60,591 nucleotides of DNA, from the NCBI GenBank assembly GCA_023212695.1, contig JALCCG010000122.1, positions 1 to 60,591 of the forward strand, given 5' to 3'. How positions within the stretch are numbered: the first letter of the stretch is position 1; each line of letters begins with the position of its first letter. Both the position numbers and the translations under genes were made by a program. The stretch comes from Sporisorium sorghi. Its lineage: Eukaryota > Basidiomycota > Ustilaginomycetes > Ustilaginales > Ustilaginaceae. The notes beneath the pieces were generated by a model. It worked only from the letters and a program-made list of their open reading frames with translations, was not told the origin of the DNA and did no database searches. Of the stretch, positions 51,251 to 60,030 are shown piece by piece.

Positions 51251-53503
51251 ATGCTGCAAGAATATATCCGGATTCGTGGAGCCCGGGAGAATAATCTGAA
51301 GAATGTTTCGCTGCAAATCCCAAAACGGAAGATTACGGTGTTTACCGGGGTATCCGGTTCAGGCAAATCTTCGATCGTGTTTGATACCATCAGTTCAGAG
51401 GCTCAGAGACTGCTCAATGAGACCTTTACCGCTTTTGTCCGCAATCGTCTCCCGCGGCATAGCCAGCCTGATGTTGATGCAATCGAGAACTTGTCTACGG
51501 CCATTGTCATTGACCAGAAGCGTCTGGGTGGCAATTCGCGTTCAACGCTGGGGACGATTACCGATCTGTATGCCATACTCCGTCTGTTGTTTTCCAGGGT
51601 GGGGCAGCCGTTTGTGGGGTACTCCAATGTTTTTTCTTTTAACGACCCGCAGGGCATGTGCCCGGAATGTCAGGGAATTGGCAAGAAGGTGGAACTGGAT
51701 CTCAATAAACTGCTGGATACGACCAAATCCTTGAATGAGGGGGCGGTGCGGTTTCCCATTTTTTCGGTGGATAGCTGGTATTTGAAGAATTACACGCTGT
51801 CCGGTTTTTTTGATAATGACAAGAAGCTGGCCGACTATTCCGAAGCGGAGTGGAATCTTCTCCTGTACGGCAAGGAGGGTAAGGTGAGGTTTCCGTCCAA
51901 GGGAGGACCGGTGGAGTCTGACTTTGAAGGTCTTGTGCTGAAATTCAATCGGCTCTATATCGAGCGCGACAGCAGCGAGTTGTCCGAAAGAACCTTGAAT
52001 CACGTGAAAAACTTTATTGCGCACGGCACATGCCCGTTATGCCAAGGAACACGGCTGAGCCAAGCAGCATTGAGCTGCAGAATTAATGGGTATAACATAG
52101 CCGAGTGTGCAGCCATGGAGATCGGAGAGTTGAGAAAGGTCATTATGGGGATTACGGCCCCGGTAGCCGCCGGTATGGTGGCAAGCTTATCGGAGCGTCT
52201 GCAGCACCTGGTGGATATGGGACTGGACTATCTTACGCTGAGCAGGGAGACCACCACGCTGTCCGGAGGAGAATCGCAGCGGGTGAAGATGGTCAGGCAT
52301 CTGGGCAGCAGTTTGACGGATATGATGTATATTTTTGACGAGCCGAGTGTCGGTCTGCATCCAAGGGATGTGCACCGTCTGAACGGGATGTTGATGAAAC
52401 TTCGTGACAAGGGCAATACGGTGCTGGTGGTGGAACATGACCGTGATGTGATTGGGATTGCCGACCATGTGGTGGACGTGGGACCGAATGCGGGTACCGG
52501 GGGAGGGGAAATTGTCTTCGAGGGTACGGTTGAGCAGCTGCATAGTCAGGGGGCAACGTTAACCGGGCAATATATGAGACGCTGCATGCCGATGAAAGAA
52601 CAGTTCCGGATGCCCACCGGGCAGATGCGGATTACCGATGCCAATCAGCATAACTTGAAAAATGTAACCGTGGATATTCCGGAAGGCGTATTGACAGTGG
52701 TAACGGGGGTAGCGGGATCCGGCAAAAGTTCACTGATTCACCATGCCTTCCTGTCCCAGCATCCTGAGGCTGTTGTTATCGACCAGTCTGCCGTCAGCAC
52801 TTCGATTCGTTCCAATCCTGCCACCTACACGGGTATTATGGATGACATCCGAAGGCTGTTTGCCAAGGCTAACCATCAGAGTCCGTCCTTGTTCAGCTTC
52901 AATTCAAAAGGGGCATGCCCCGACTGCCACGGACTCGGTTTCATTTACACCGACCTGGCATTTATGGAAGGCATCAAGACTCTGTGCGACACCTGTGACG
53001 GCAGGCGCTTTAAGGATGACGTGCTGGAGTATAAACTCCATGGAAAAATGATTACGGACGTGCTGGACATGACGGTGCTGCAGGCGCTCGATTTTTTCGA
53101 GAAAAAAGAGATCAGGCAGCGTCTGGCGACTCTGAACGATGTGGGCCTGCATTACCTGACGCTGGGACAGCCGCTGAGCACCCTGTCCGGTGGCGAATGC
53201 CAGCGCATCAAGTTGGCCAGCGAGCTGCACAAGCAGGGGAAGATCTATGTTATGGACGAGCCGACAACCGGGCTGCATATGTCAGATGTCAGACATTTGC
53301 TTGATATGATGAACCGACTGGTAGATAACGGCAGCTCGGTGATCGTCATTGAACATAATCTGGATGTAATCCGCCAGGCGGATTGGATCATTGATCTTGG
53401 ACCGGAGGGCGGCAGCGGAGGAGGCCGGGTGGTGTTTGAGGGAACCCCTGCTGAGCTGATTACAGCGGAACATTCCTTGACGGGAAAGTATGTGAAGGGA
53501 TAA
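51251..53503 (+). CDS. UvrA-like ABC ATPase, short form lacking the UvrB-binding region
   Basis: 750 residues against about 950 for UvrA. Two UvrA-type ATPase halves: Walker A GVSGSGKSS and GVAGSGKSS, signatures LSGGESQR and LSGGECQR, Walker B YIFDEPSVGLHPRD and YVMDEPTTGLHMSD. Zinc modules CPECQGIG, CPLCQGTR and CPDCHGLGF...CDTCDGRRF remain. The segment that binds UvrB in UvrA is missing. Such UvrA2-type paralogues are linked to tolerance of DNA-binding drugs or lesions. ATG 51251 is set by GGAGG. Confidence 0.88.
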   Translation: MLQEYIRIRGARENNLKNVSLQIPKRKITVFTGVSGSGKSSIVFDTISSEAQRLLNETFTAFVRNRLPRHSQPDVDAIENLSTAIVIDQKRLGGNSRSTLGTITDLYAILRLLFSRVGQPFVGYSNVFSFNDPQGMCPECQGIGKKVELDLNKLLDTTKSLNEGAVRFPIFSVDSWYLKNYTLSGFFDNDKKLADYSEAEWNLLLYGKEGKVRFPSKGGPVESDFEGLVLKFNRLYIERDSSELSERTLNHVKNFIAHGTCPLCQGTRLSQAALSCRINGYNIAECAAMEIGELRKVIMGITAPVAAGMVASLSERLQHLVDMGLDYLTLSRETTTLSGGESQRVKMVRHLGSSLTDMMYIFDEPSVGLHPRDVHRLNGMLMKLRDKGNTVLVVEHDRDVIGIADHVVDVGPNAGTGGGEIVFEGTVEQLHSQGATLTGQYMRRCMPMKEQFRMPTGQMRITDANQHNLKNVTVDIPEGVLTVVTGVAGSGKSSLIHHAFLSQHPEAVVIDQSAVSTSIRSNPATYTGIMDDIRRLFAKANHQSPSLFSFNSKGACPDCHGLGFIYTDLAFMEGIKTLCDTCDGRRFKDDVLEYKLHGKMITDVLDMTVLQALDFFEKKEIRQRLATLNDVGLHYLTLGQPLSTLSGGECQRIKLASELHKQGKIYVMDEPTTGLHMSDVRHLLDMMNRLVDNGSSVIVIEHNLDVIRQADWIIDLGPEGGSGGGRVVFEGTPAELITAEHSLTGKYVKG

Positions 53504-53548
53504 CTGGACGAAGTCGCGTCAAGGAAGTGGCGCGTTGTTATAGCGGTG

Positions 53549-53638
53549 CAAGTCCCTAATAGGGACTTGGAGGAAGCCGCAGTGTAAACCATAGAATGGC
53601 TGGACCCCGTTTCCCCGTGGTCCAGCCATTCTATGGTT
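53549..53638. repeat. Two perfect palindromic hairpins in a 310-base gap
   Basis: CAAGTCCC-TAATA-GGGACTTG (53549-53569), then 20-bp perfect arms starting AACCATAGAATGGC with a 12-base loop (53587-53638). The second lacks a real T run, so it is either an imperfect terminator of the uvrA-like gene or part of a small mobile or structured element. The remaining 170 bases show nothing else. Confidence 0.6.
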
Positions 53639-53815
53639 CTTAGGCTTATAAGATACCCTATAAGGCAATACTGTATGTTGCATCAGCCTGCAGGAAAAGG
53701 CAGGTGGGCTAGTCTTTTCCAGATGCGCGCAGGCAGGTCATGATTATGGGTCCACGAAGCAGCTTATCCAAATAGAATTAGCGCTATGAGCTTTATTTAA
53801 ACGGGGGATACAACA

Positions 53816-55492
53816 ATGCATAAAGTATGGTGGAAGGAAGCCGTTGCCTATGAAATTTATCCGCGCAGTTTCATGGATTCAAACGGAGATGGCATCGGAG
53901 ATTTGCAAGGGGTTATGTCTCGTCTGGATTACTTGAAGGATCTAGGGATTGATATCATCTGGATCTGTCCCATCTATCGATCCTCTAACGACGACAACGG
54001 TTATGATATCAGCGATTATCAGGACATTATGACGGAGTTCGGGTCGATGGCCGACTTTGATCTGCTGATGACAGAAATCCATAAGCGGGGCATGCGTATT
54101 ATTATGGATCTTGTCATCAACCATACCTCGGATGAGCATCCGTGGTTTATAGAGTCCCGTTCCTCCCGTGGCAATCCGAAGCGTGATTATTATATCTGGC
54201 GGGATGCCAGGAACGGGGCGGAGCCAAACAACTGGGAGTCGGTGTTTACAGGTTCCGCTTGGGAGTATGACGCACATACGGAGCAGTATTACCTCCACCT
54301 CTATTCCAAAAAGCAGCCCGATTTAAACATGGAGAATCCAATGGTCAGGCATGACCTGGTTCGCATGATCCGTTGGTGGCTGGATAAAGGGATCGATGGT
54401 TTTCGGGTGGATGCGATTACCCATATTAAGAAGCTTCCGGGATTACCGGATATGCCAAACTCGAACAATCTCCGTTACGTGGACTCCAACCCGGGTCACC
54501 GGAATATTGAGGGAATCCATGAGTTTCTCCAGCAATTTAAACGGGAAGCTTTTGCAGACTACGATATCATGACGGTTGGCGAAGCAAGCGGGATACCGAT
54601 AACTGAAGCAGATCGCTGGATCGGGGAAACGAGCGGAGCATTGAACATGATTTTTCAGTTTGAGCACGTCAATCTGGATTTTGGTCCTGAAGGACGTTGG
54701 GATTATGCAACCTGGGATTTGGCTGAATGGAAGCGCATCATGAACAAATGGCAGACCGGTCTGGAGGGCGTAGGCTGGAATGCCCTGTATTTGGAAAACC
54801 ATGATCAACCGCGCTCGGTATCCCGCTTTGGCGATCCGGTTCATTATCACAAGGAATCGTCCAAGATGCTGGCGACCTTTTTTATGCTAATGCAGGGAAC
54901 GCCGTTTATTTACCAGGGGCAGGAAATCGGGATGACGAATGTGGAGTTTGCCGAGCTGAGTGATTACAGGGATGTCGAGATTTACAATTACTATCGAGAG
55001 CGGCTTCTTGACGGGAAGGACGTATCCGAGACGATGCGCAGAATAGCTTACCGGGCTCGGGACAATGCAAGGACGCCGATGCAGTGGGATGACACGCTCT
55101 ATGGCGGCTTCTCAACCGTTGTGCCCTGGATCCGCTCCAATCCGAATTATCACGAGATCAATGTGGAGCAGCAGCTAACGGATCCTGATTCCATTTTGAA
55201 TTACTATAAAGCATTGATTCGTCTGCGCAAATCCAGTGAAGTGCTGATCTACGGTAAATATCAGGCTTTACTTCAGGAGCATCCGGAAATATTCGCTTAT
55301 TCCAGAACCTTAGGGAAGGAAAGCTATCTGATCGTGCTGAACTTTTATGGCAGAACGACAGATTTTCAGTTTCCAGCGGAATGGCGTGACCTTCTTCCGG
55401 AAGTTGTACTCTCGAATTATGATCGTTCTGACCGAAGTTTGAATCAATTCACTCTAAAGCCTTATGAAGCGATAGTTTATCGTGTAAACTAA
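53816..55492 (+). CDS. malL: GH13 alpha-glucosidase (oligo-1,6-glucosidase/maltase type)
   Basis: 558 residues of subfamily GH13_31. The opening KVWWKEAVAYEIYPRSFMDSNGDGIGDLQG, region I DLVINHTSDEHPWF, GFRVDAI (nucleophile Asp about 200), TVGEAS (Glu about 256) and LENHDQPR (Asp about 330) are all present. After the nucleophile, Ala replaces the Val of strict isomaltases, which suggests activity on alpha-1,4 links such as maltose. Cytoplasmic. The symbol is approximate. The gene 39 bases downstream encodes a polyol dehydrogenase; they may share a transcript. Confidence 0.87.
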   Translation: MHKVWWKEAVAYEIYPRSFMDSNGDGIGDLQGVMSRLDYLKDLGIDIIWICPIYRSSNDDNGYDISDYQDIMTEFGSMADFDLLMTEIHKRGMRIIMDLVINHTSDEHPWFIESRSSRGNPKRDYYIWRDARNGAEPNNWESVFTGSAWEYDAHTEQYYLHLYSKKQPDLNMENPMVRHDLVRMIRWWLDKGIDGFRVDAITHIKKLPGLPDMPNSNNLRYVDSNPGHRNIEGIHEFLQQFKREAFADYDIMTVGEASGIPITEADRWIGETSGALNMIFQFEHVNLDFGPEGRWDYATWDLAEWKRIMNKWQTGLEGVGWNALYLENHDQPRSVSRFGDPVHYHKESSKMLATFFMLMQGTPFIYQGQEIGMTNVEFAELSDYRDVEIYNYYRERLLDGKDVSETMRRIAYRARDNARTPMQWDDTLYGGFSTVVPWIRSNPNYHEINVEQQLTDPDSILNYYKALIRLRKSSEVLIYGKYQALLQEHPEIFAYSRTLGKESYLIVLNFYGRTTDFQFPAEWRDLLPEVVLSNYDRSDRSLNQFTLKPYEAIVYRVN

Positions 55493-55531
55493 GTAAGAAA
55501 GCGATTTCTTGAGATTAGAGGTGAATGCAGT

Positions 55532-56593
55532 TTGTCACAACTTAACATGATGTCTGCAGCGGTTCTGGATCGCCCTTTATCCATTGGGGTGAAGCAGGTC
55601 CCTATTCCGGAGCCGAAGCCGGATGAGGCCTTGATTCAGGTTTATTGCATTGGCATTTGCGGTTCGGATGTGCATTACTATGAGCACGGACGAATAGGCA
55701 GGTATGAGGTCAAAGAACCGTTGATTCTGGGACATGAGCTTGCAGGAGTTGTTGTAAAAACAGGAGAAAAGGTGACAAACGTGGCCGTCGGCGACCGTGT
55801 GGCCGTAGAGCCGGGTGTCACATGCGGGCGCTGCTCCTATTGTAAGAGCGGGCGCTACAACCTGTGTCCGGATGTTGTATTTATGGCCACGCCTCCGGTG
55901 GATGGGGCTTGGGCAGAATACGTGGCGGTTCGCAGCGATTTTCTGTTCCGTCTGCCGGATGAGATGTCCTTTGAAGAGGGCGCTTTGCTTGAGCCGCTGT
56001 CCGTAGGCCTCCATGCCGTCCGCCGCGGGCGTATCCGCCCGGAGGATCGAGTGTTTGTGCTCGGGCTGGGACCGATCGGCTTGCTGGCTATCGAAGCCGC
56101 CAAAATGTCCGGGGCCTCTCAGGTATATGGCAGCGACGTCGTTGAATACCGTCGTAATCTGGCCCTTCAGATGGGAGCTTCCGGCGTGATCAATCCACTG
56201 GAGGAGGACGTTACCGACCGCTTGTACGAACTTACGGGCGGCCAAGGGATTGATCTTATCATTGAAACATCCGGTAATGCCGGTGCCATCTCGAATTCGA
56301 TCGGTTACGTGAATCGCGGGGGGCGAATTGTATTTGTAGGCCTGCCGACACGCGATGCCATTCCGATGGACATTGGCGCTTTGGTTGATGCCGAGCTGGA
56401 TGTATTCGGGGTGTTCCGCTACGCGAACACTTATCCGGCCGCCATTCAGATGCTGCAGAACAAGGACAGCCGCATACGGGACATCATCACCCATCGGTTT
56501 TCGTTGGATCAGATTGAGGAGGCCGTCGAGCTAGCCAGAACGCAGAAGGATACCAGTGTAAAAGTCATGATCTATCCTCATCCAACCGCATAA
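55532..56593 (+). CDS. Zinc-dependent polyol dehydrogenase (sorbitol/xylitol type)
   Basis: 353-residue MDR enzyme. Catalytic zinc ligands: Cys in GICGSDVHYYEHG and His-Glu in LGHELAG. The structural zinc lobe is GVTCGRCSYCKSGRYNLCPDV. The cofactor motif GLGPIGLLAIEAAK is followed by an acidic residue (SDVVEYRR), which favours NAD. It oxidises a sugar alcohol to the ketose. Start TTG with GAGGTGA upstream. Follows the alpha-glucosidase gene, suggesting joint use of plant-derived carbohydrates. Confidence 0.85.
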   Translation: MSQLNMMSAAVLDRPLSIGVKQVPIPEPKPDEALIQVYCIGICGSDVHYYEHGRIGRYEVKEPLILGHELAGVVVKTGEKVTNVAVGDRVAVEPGVTCGRCSYCKSGRYNLCPDVVFMATPPVDGAWAEYVAVRSDFLFRLPDEMSFEEGALLEPLSVGLHAVRRGRIRPEDRVFVLGLGPIGLLAIEAAKMSGASQVYGSDVVEYRRNLALQMGASGVINPLEEDVTDRLYELTGGQGIDLIIETSGNAGAISNSIGYVNRGGRIVFVGLPTRDAIPMDIGALVDAELDVFGVFRYANTYPAAIQMLQNKDSRIRDIITHRFSLDQIEEAVELARTQKDTSVKVMIYPHPTA

Positions 56594-56620
56594 TATTCAG
56601 CTGAATTTTTCGAAAGAATG

Positions 56621-56652
56621 AGCAGGGCTCCGGGAAGGAGCCTTGCTTTTTT
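56621..56652 (+). terminator. Terminator of the polyol dehydrogenase gene
   Basis: AGCAGGGCTCC/GGAGCCTTGCT stem (one G-T pair) followed by six Ts. Confidence 0.82.
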
Positions 56653-56717
56653 GTATGCATAATAAACTGTTGTAAATAGTTAAAAAGTCGGAATATCCTG
56701 AAATAATAAATAGACGA

Positions 56718-56855
56718 CATGAACGGGAGGCTGGCAAATATGATTTGGAGCGGTGTACCGTGGTGGTGCTGAACACCGGAGCTGGAATCAAATATCCGAA
56801 CACCGCGCGTGTGGAAGCTCTGCCCCTGCAGCCGGAGAGTCGCTTCCGGGTCTGA
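56718..56855 (+). pseudogene. C-terminal remnant of a threonine synthase-like gene
   Basis: An open frame reads EREAGKYDLERC, then TVVVLNTGAGIKYP, then a short tail to TGA. NTGxGxKYP is the hallmark end of PLP-dependent threonine synthases. There is no start, no ribosome site in this frame and no upstream catalytic part; the preceding bases run back into stops and a terminator. It is a decayed fragment left by a deletion. Confidence 0.5.
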
Positions 56856-56892
56856 CGCGTTCATAACGCTAAAGAGCGAAGTCGAATCCTAT

Positions 56893-56933
56893 AAAAAGCA
56901 CCGCTCCAACATTTGTCGGAGCGGTGCTTTTTT
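56893..56933. terminator. Bidirectional terminator
   Basis: AAAAAGCACCGCTCC/GGAGCGGTGCTTTTT around a short loop. Terminator of the minus-strand anti-sigma gene. Confidence 0.87.
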
Positions 56934-56944
56934 GATAATCCGGA

Positions 56945-57793
56945 TTAGTCCGGGCGTTCATTGCTCATCCAGCTGTCGATGCGGAGATCATCGCCGTAGC
57001 TCTCACGAGCCGAGATTTCGCTGAGCTTCTGCTCGGCTTCTTCACGGGTATCAAATCCGCCAATGACCGCAATGAAGTTGCTGCTGGCGGTCTTGATGAA
57101 AGTCACATCGTCTTCAATATAAATCTCTTCAAGGATAGCGAGGGATTCCCCTTGCGGCATCTCTTCACTGCGAATGTAGAAGACCTCTTGCGGTGTTACC
57201 GGCTCGCCGGTAGAAGTGAGCTTCAGCTCGATATACCCAGGATCTTTATATTCGGAAACGGTATGTTTCACGCCATCCTTCAGTTCAACAACAAATCGCA
57301 TGGCCGAATCATCCAAAATGACGTTTTCATAGACATCCTTCACGAGCGGGAGCGCCAGCATATCTTTTTTGATGGTTTCGTAATCAAAGTTTCGAACCCC
57401 GTTGAACGTAAAGATCAGACGGTTTGGCGCATCACGGTGATCCACAGTGTAGGCAGGTACGCTGGAAACGGACTGGCCCTCCTGGTCAAAATGAATCTTG
57501 AACACATCCTCGGAAGCTTCCGTTCCCACGGTAACACCGTCTGTGACTTCGCCTCCGCCTCCGAATTGGAGCACCTGAACGATGCTGCCCACTACGGGTA
57601 CTTTGGATAGGGCATTAGCCACCGTCGGAATATTTATCACGAAGAGCAGGGCAACGGCTGCTGCAACAACGGAAGAGTACCTCATCATTCGCATGGATCT
57701 TTTACGTGCGGCTGCTTTTCTCTGAGCCGATTCCATAACGCTGGCAAGCTGGGCTGGGATTTCAATGTGTTCATAGCGTTCTTTTCCTGTCAT
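56945..57793 (-). CDS. Membrane anti-sigma factor (second pair)
   Basis: 282 residues: cytoplasmic N-terminus (about 1-35, basic), one membrane helix (about 39-58) and an extracytoplasmic domain with repeated beta segments (DAPNRLIFTFNGVRNFDYETIKKDM...). A SPOR-like segment at the end (FIAVIGGFDTREEAEQKLSEISARESYGDDLRI) suggests peptidoglycan contact. Its ATG overlaps the stop of the sigma gene as ATGA, so it should be the cognate anti-sigma factor. Stimulus unknown. Confidence 0.8.
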   Translation of the reverse strand: MTGKERYEHIEIPAQLASVMESAQRKAAARKRSMRMMRYSSVVAAAVALLFVINIPTVANALSKVPVVGSIVQVLQFGGGGEVTDGVTVGTEASEDVFKIHFDQEGQSVSSVPAYTVDHRDAPNRLIFTFNGVRNFDYETIKKDMLALPLVKDVYENVILDDSAMRFVVELKDGVKHTVSEYKDPGYIELKLTSTGEPVTPQEVFYIRSEEMPQGESLAILEEIYIEDDVTFIKTASSNFIAVIGGFDTREEAEQKLSEISARESYGDDLRIDSWMSNERPD

Positions 57794-58308
57794 AGACGAT
57801 CGACCTCTCCCTCGATTAGATACGTTTTTAATTTACCGATAGTGCGGTAGAACTTGGTCTTGACGGTGTTCTCGGATAATGACAGCACATCCGCCATTTC
57901 TCGAAAGCGCAGATCCTCAAAAAATTTCAGAATGATATAGGTTTTTTCTTCTGGCATCAGTCTGTCCAGCGCATCATATAAATCCAGTTTTTCTTCCAGT
58001 GGCACGGCATGCTCGGCAGCTGCATAGTCTTGAGCGTGGTCTTCCATATAGGTAACCCGTTTTTTACGACCGAGATGGTCGATGGCAGCGTTAATGACAA
58101 TTCGGGTCATCCAGGAATCAAAGTACTGCGGCGTATTCATCCGCTCATATGCGAGGTACCCCTTATAGGTCGCCTCCGATACGATATCCAGCGCCTCTTG
58201 CTCGTTTTTGACATAGCAATAGGCCACCCGATATAACTTGTTTCTGCATTTCTCAATATTTTCGCTGAACTGTTTTTGCTGCGATTCTTTCGCTCTCAGT
58301 TCACTCAC
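57790..58308 (-). CDS. ECF-type RNA polymerase sigma factor (second)
   Basis: 172 residues with region 2 (LYRVAYCYVKNEQEALDIVSEATYKGYLAYERM) and region 4 (YIILKFFEDLRFREMADVLSLSENTVKTKFYRTIGKLK). The resemblance is to SigV/SigI-like factors of Bacilli. The annotated GTG start has AGGGG directly adjacent, so the real initiation codon may lie slightly downstream. Two CTAGTG/CACTAG elements lie just upstream. It forms an operon with its anti-sigma gene. Confidence 0.87.
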   Translation of the reverse strand: MSELRAKESQQKQFSENIEKCRNKLYRVAYCYVKNEQEALDIVSEATYKGYLAYERMNTPQYFDSWMTRIVINAAIDHLGRKKRVTYMEDHAQDYAAAEHAVPLEEKLDLYDALDRLMPEEKTYIILKFFEDLRFREMADVLSLSENTVKTKFYRTIGKLKTYLIEGEVDRL

Positions 58309-58618
58309 CCCTAACTACTAGCACTAGTATTAATGTCATTGCACGAATTCGTTTGATCTATTCATTGGCTGGCTTGGATCATCTCAAGTACTTGAGTGCG
58401 CTTGACTGATCATTAGACCTTGGAGCCGGGCAAATAGTTTTAGCTTGGGACAAAAAATAGGCGAATGGGGAGATGTACCAGTAAAATCAGGGTCATCAAA
58501 AGCTGATACCGGCAGGGAAAGGGAGGGTCTGAAAAATAAGCCATTACCTTAACAGGAGTCTTTAATGATGTTACTATATTAAGCATATAAAATGTCTGGA
58601 GGCCAGAGTATGTAGGTT

Positions 58619-58663
58619 TTTCTACCCTAACCAACACAACTAAATACAGAATTGGGGTAGAAA
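58619..58663 (+). promoter_or_regulatory. Hairpin covering the ribosome site of the MFS gene
   Basis: TTTCTACCC (58619) is perfectly complementary to GGGTAGAAA (58655), which contains the GGGG ribosome site and ends one base before the ATG. GTAG/CTAC (58612-58625) offers an alternative fold. The rest of the 356-base gap shows only a TATATTAAG-type promoter region near 58575. Confidence 0.4.
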
Positions 58664-58664
58664 G

Positions 58665-59912
58665 ATGAAGAGGAAATCTTTTCGTTATCTCTGGGTGGGT
58701 CAGGCACTCGCCAACAGCGGCGATTTATTTTATATTGTCGGTTTGATGGCTATCGTTCATGGGATAACAGGATCTGCCATGTTTATGGCGTTGATTCCTT
58801 TTGCCACAACGATGGCACGGTTTATAAGCGGGAGCTTTGCGCCCATTTTAATGGATAAATACAATCTCAAGTCGCTGCTTGCTTCGTCTCAAATTGGAAA
58901 AACGGCCATGTTATTTCTATTGATCATGACCGACTATGCGCTGGGTGAGCAGGAGATGACGGTCTACGCCATTCTCGGATTCGTATTCCTCATCTCATTG
59001 CTTGATGGCTGGGCTGCGCCTGCAAGCCATGCCATGCTGCCGCGTCTCGTGGATACCAGCGAGTTAACGAAAGCGAACAGCTTCATAGCGCTTGTCGATC
59101 AGATGATTCAACTGGGCGGATGGGCCGTAGGAGGACTGCTGGTGGCAGCCCTTGGGGGCAGCAATGTGATATGGGTTACCTTTGTTCTGGCTGCAGCCGC
59201 CGCTATTTTCATGAGGCTGATCGAGGATCAGCATGAAACACCCCAAGGGCAGAAGGAAAAATCCGGAGTATCGCATTGGAGTTCGATCCAAGAAGGGTGG
59301 ATACTTATTTGGAGGGAGCCCTCACTCCGGGCGATCCATGTGATTTTTGTGCTGGAGACGATTGCGGGTGTGATCTGGATTGCGGCTATCATCTATGTAT
59401 ATGTAGCGGAGGTGCTGCATAGGGAAGAGGCGTGGTGGGGTTACATCAATGCAAGCTTCTTCCTCGGGCTCATGCTTGGCGGACTGTTTGGAATGAGAGC
59501 TGCGGAGGTGATTGACCGCAACATCCGTCAGTTTGTAATTATCTCTTCCTTTGGCATCAGCTTCATGACGTTCGGCTTCGGACTTACCTCGTTGCCCTGG
59601 TTGGCACTCGTGTTCTCGGCCGGCTTTGGTATGTTCGAACAATTGAAGGCTGTTTCGCTACAAACCACCCTGCAGCGAAGTGTGTCCGTTCGATTGCTGC
59701 CCAAAGTGTATGCGGCTCAAAGTGCTCTGATATCGCTGGTATTCGGCGTGTCCACACTGTTGTTCGGCTTCATTACCGACCAATTCGGTGTGCGGGCTAC
59801 GTATATCATTGCAGCTGCGATTATGTTCATTTCGGGCTGTTATGCCTTGCGGATACGTTCGAGATTACCGGAAATAGGTGAGGGGCTCCGCACAGATTCA
59901 TCTCTGAATTAA
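58665..59912 (+). CDS. MFS transporter (MFS_3 type)
   Basis: 415 residues, 12 transmembrane helices: FRYLWVGQALANSGDLFYIVGL at the start, ATTMARFISGSFAPILMDKYNLKSLL (motif A variant), and ASHAMLPRLVDTSELTKANSFIALVDQ, a hallmark of this group. The second half begins near SLRAIHVIFVLETIAGVIWI. The substrate cannot be told. Base use is similar to its neighbours, unlike the AT-rich MFS gene near 37 kb. Its ribosome site can be hidden in a hairpin. Confidence 0.85.
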   Translation: MKRKSFRYLWVGQALANSGDLFYIVGLMAIVHGITGSAMFMALIPFATTMARFISGSFAPILMDKYNLKSLLASSQIGKTAMLFLLIMTDYALGEQEMTVYAILGFVFLISLLDGWAAPASHAMLPRLVDTSELTKANSFIALVDQMIQLGGWAVGGLLVAALGGSNVIWVTFVLAAAAAIFMRLIEDQHETPQGQKEKSGVSHWSSIQEGWILIWREPSLRAIHVIFVLETIAGVIWIAAIIYVYVAEVLHREEAWWGYINASFFLGLMLGGLFGMRAAEVIDRNIRQFVIISSFGISFMTFGFGLTSLPWLALVFSAGFGMFEQLKAVSLQTTLQRSVSVRLLPKVYAAQSALISLVFGVSTLLFGFITDQFGVRATYIIAAAIMFISGCYALRIRSRLPEIGEGLRTDSSLN

Positions 59913-59914
59913 TG

Positions 59915-59948
59915 GAAAAAAGACGAGCTTAAAACTCGTCTTTTTTTG
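59915..59948 (+). terminator. Terminator of the MFS gene
   Basis: AAAAAGACGAG/CTCGTCTTTTT perfect stem with an eight-base loop. Confidence 0.87.
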
Positions 59949-59976
59949 CATCCTTGAACAATCTGGTCATTGAAAT

Positions 59977-60014
59977 AGGAGGCTCTCCCGTTGGATGCTG
60001 CGGGAGAGCCTCCT
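59977..60014 (-). terminator. Terminator of the decapeptide-repeat gene
   Basis: AGGAGGCTCTCCCG/CGGGAGAGCCTCCT, 14-bp perfect arms, ten-base loop; weak T run on the minus strand. Confidence 0.7.
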
Positions 60015-60030
60015 TGAATTGGTGTGGAGG

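Noticed and set aside
53504..53640. Group II intron fragment
   Set aside because: A vague resemblance in one hairpin only; no domain V, no reverse transcriptase and no splice boundaries could be identified.
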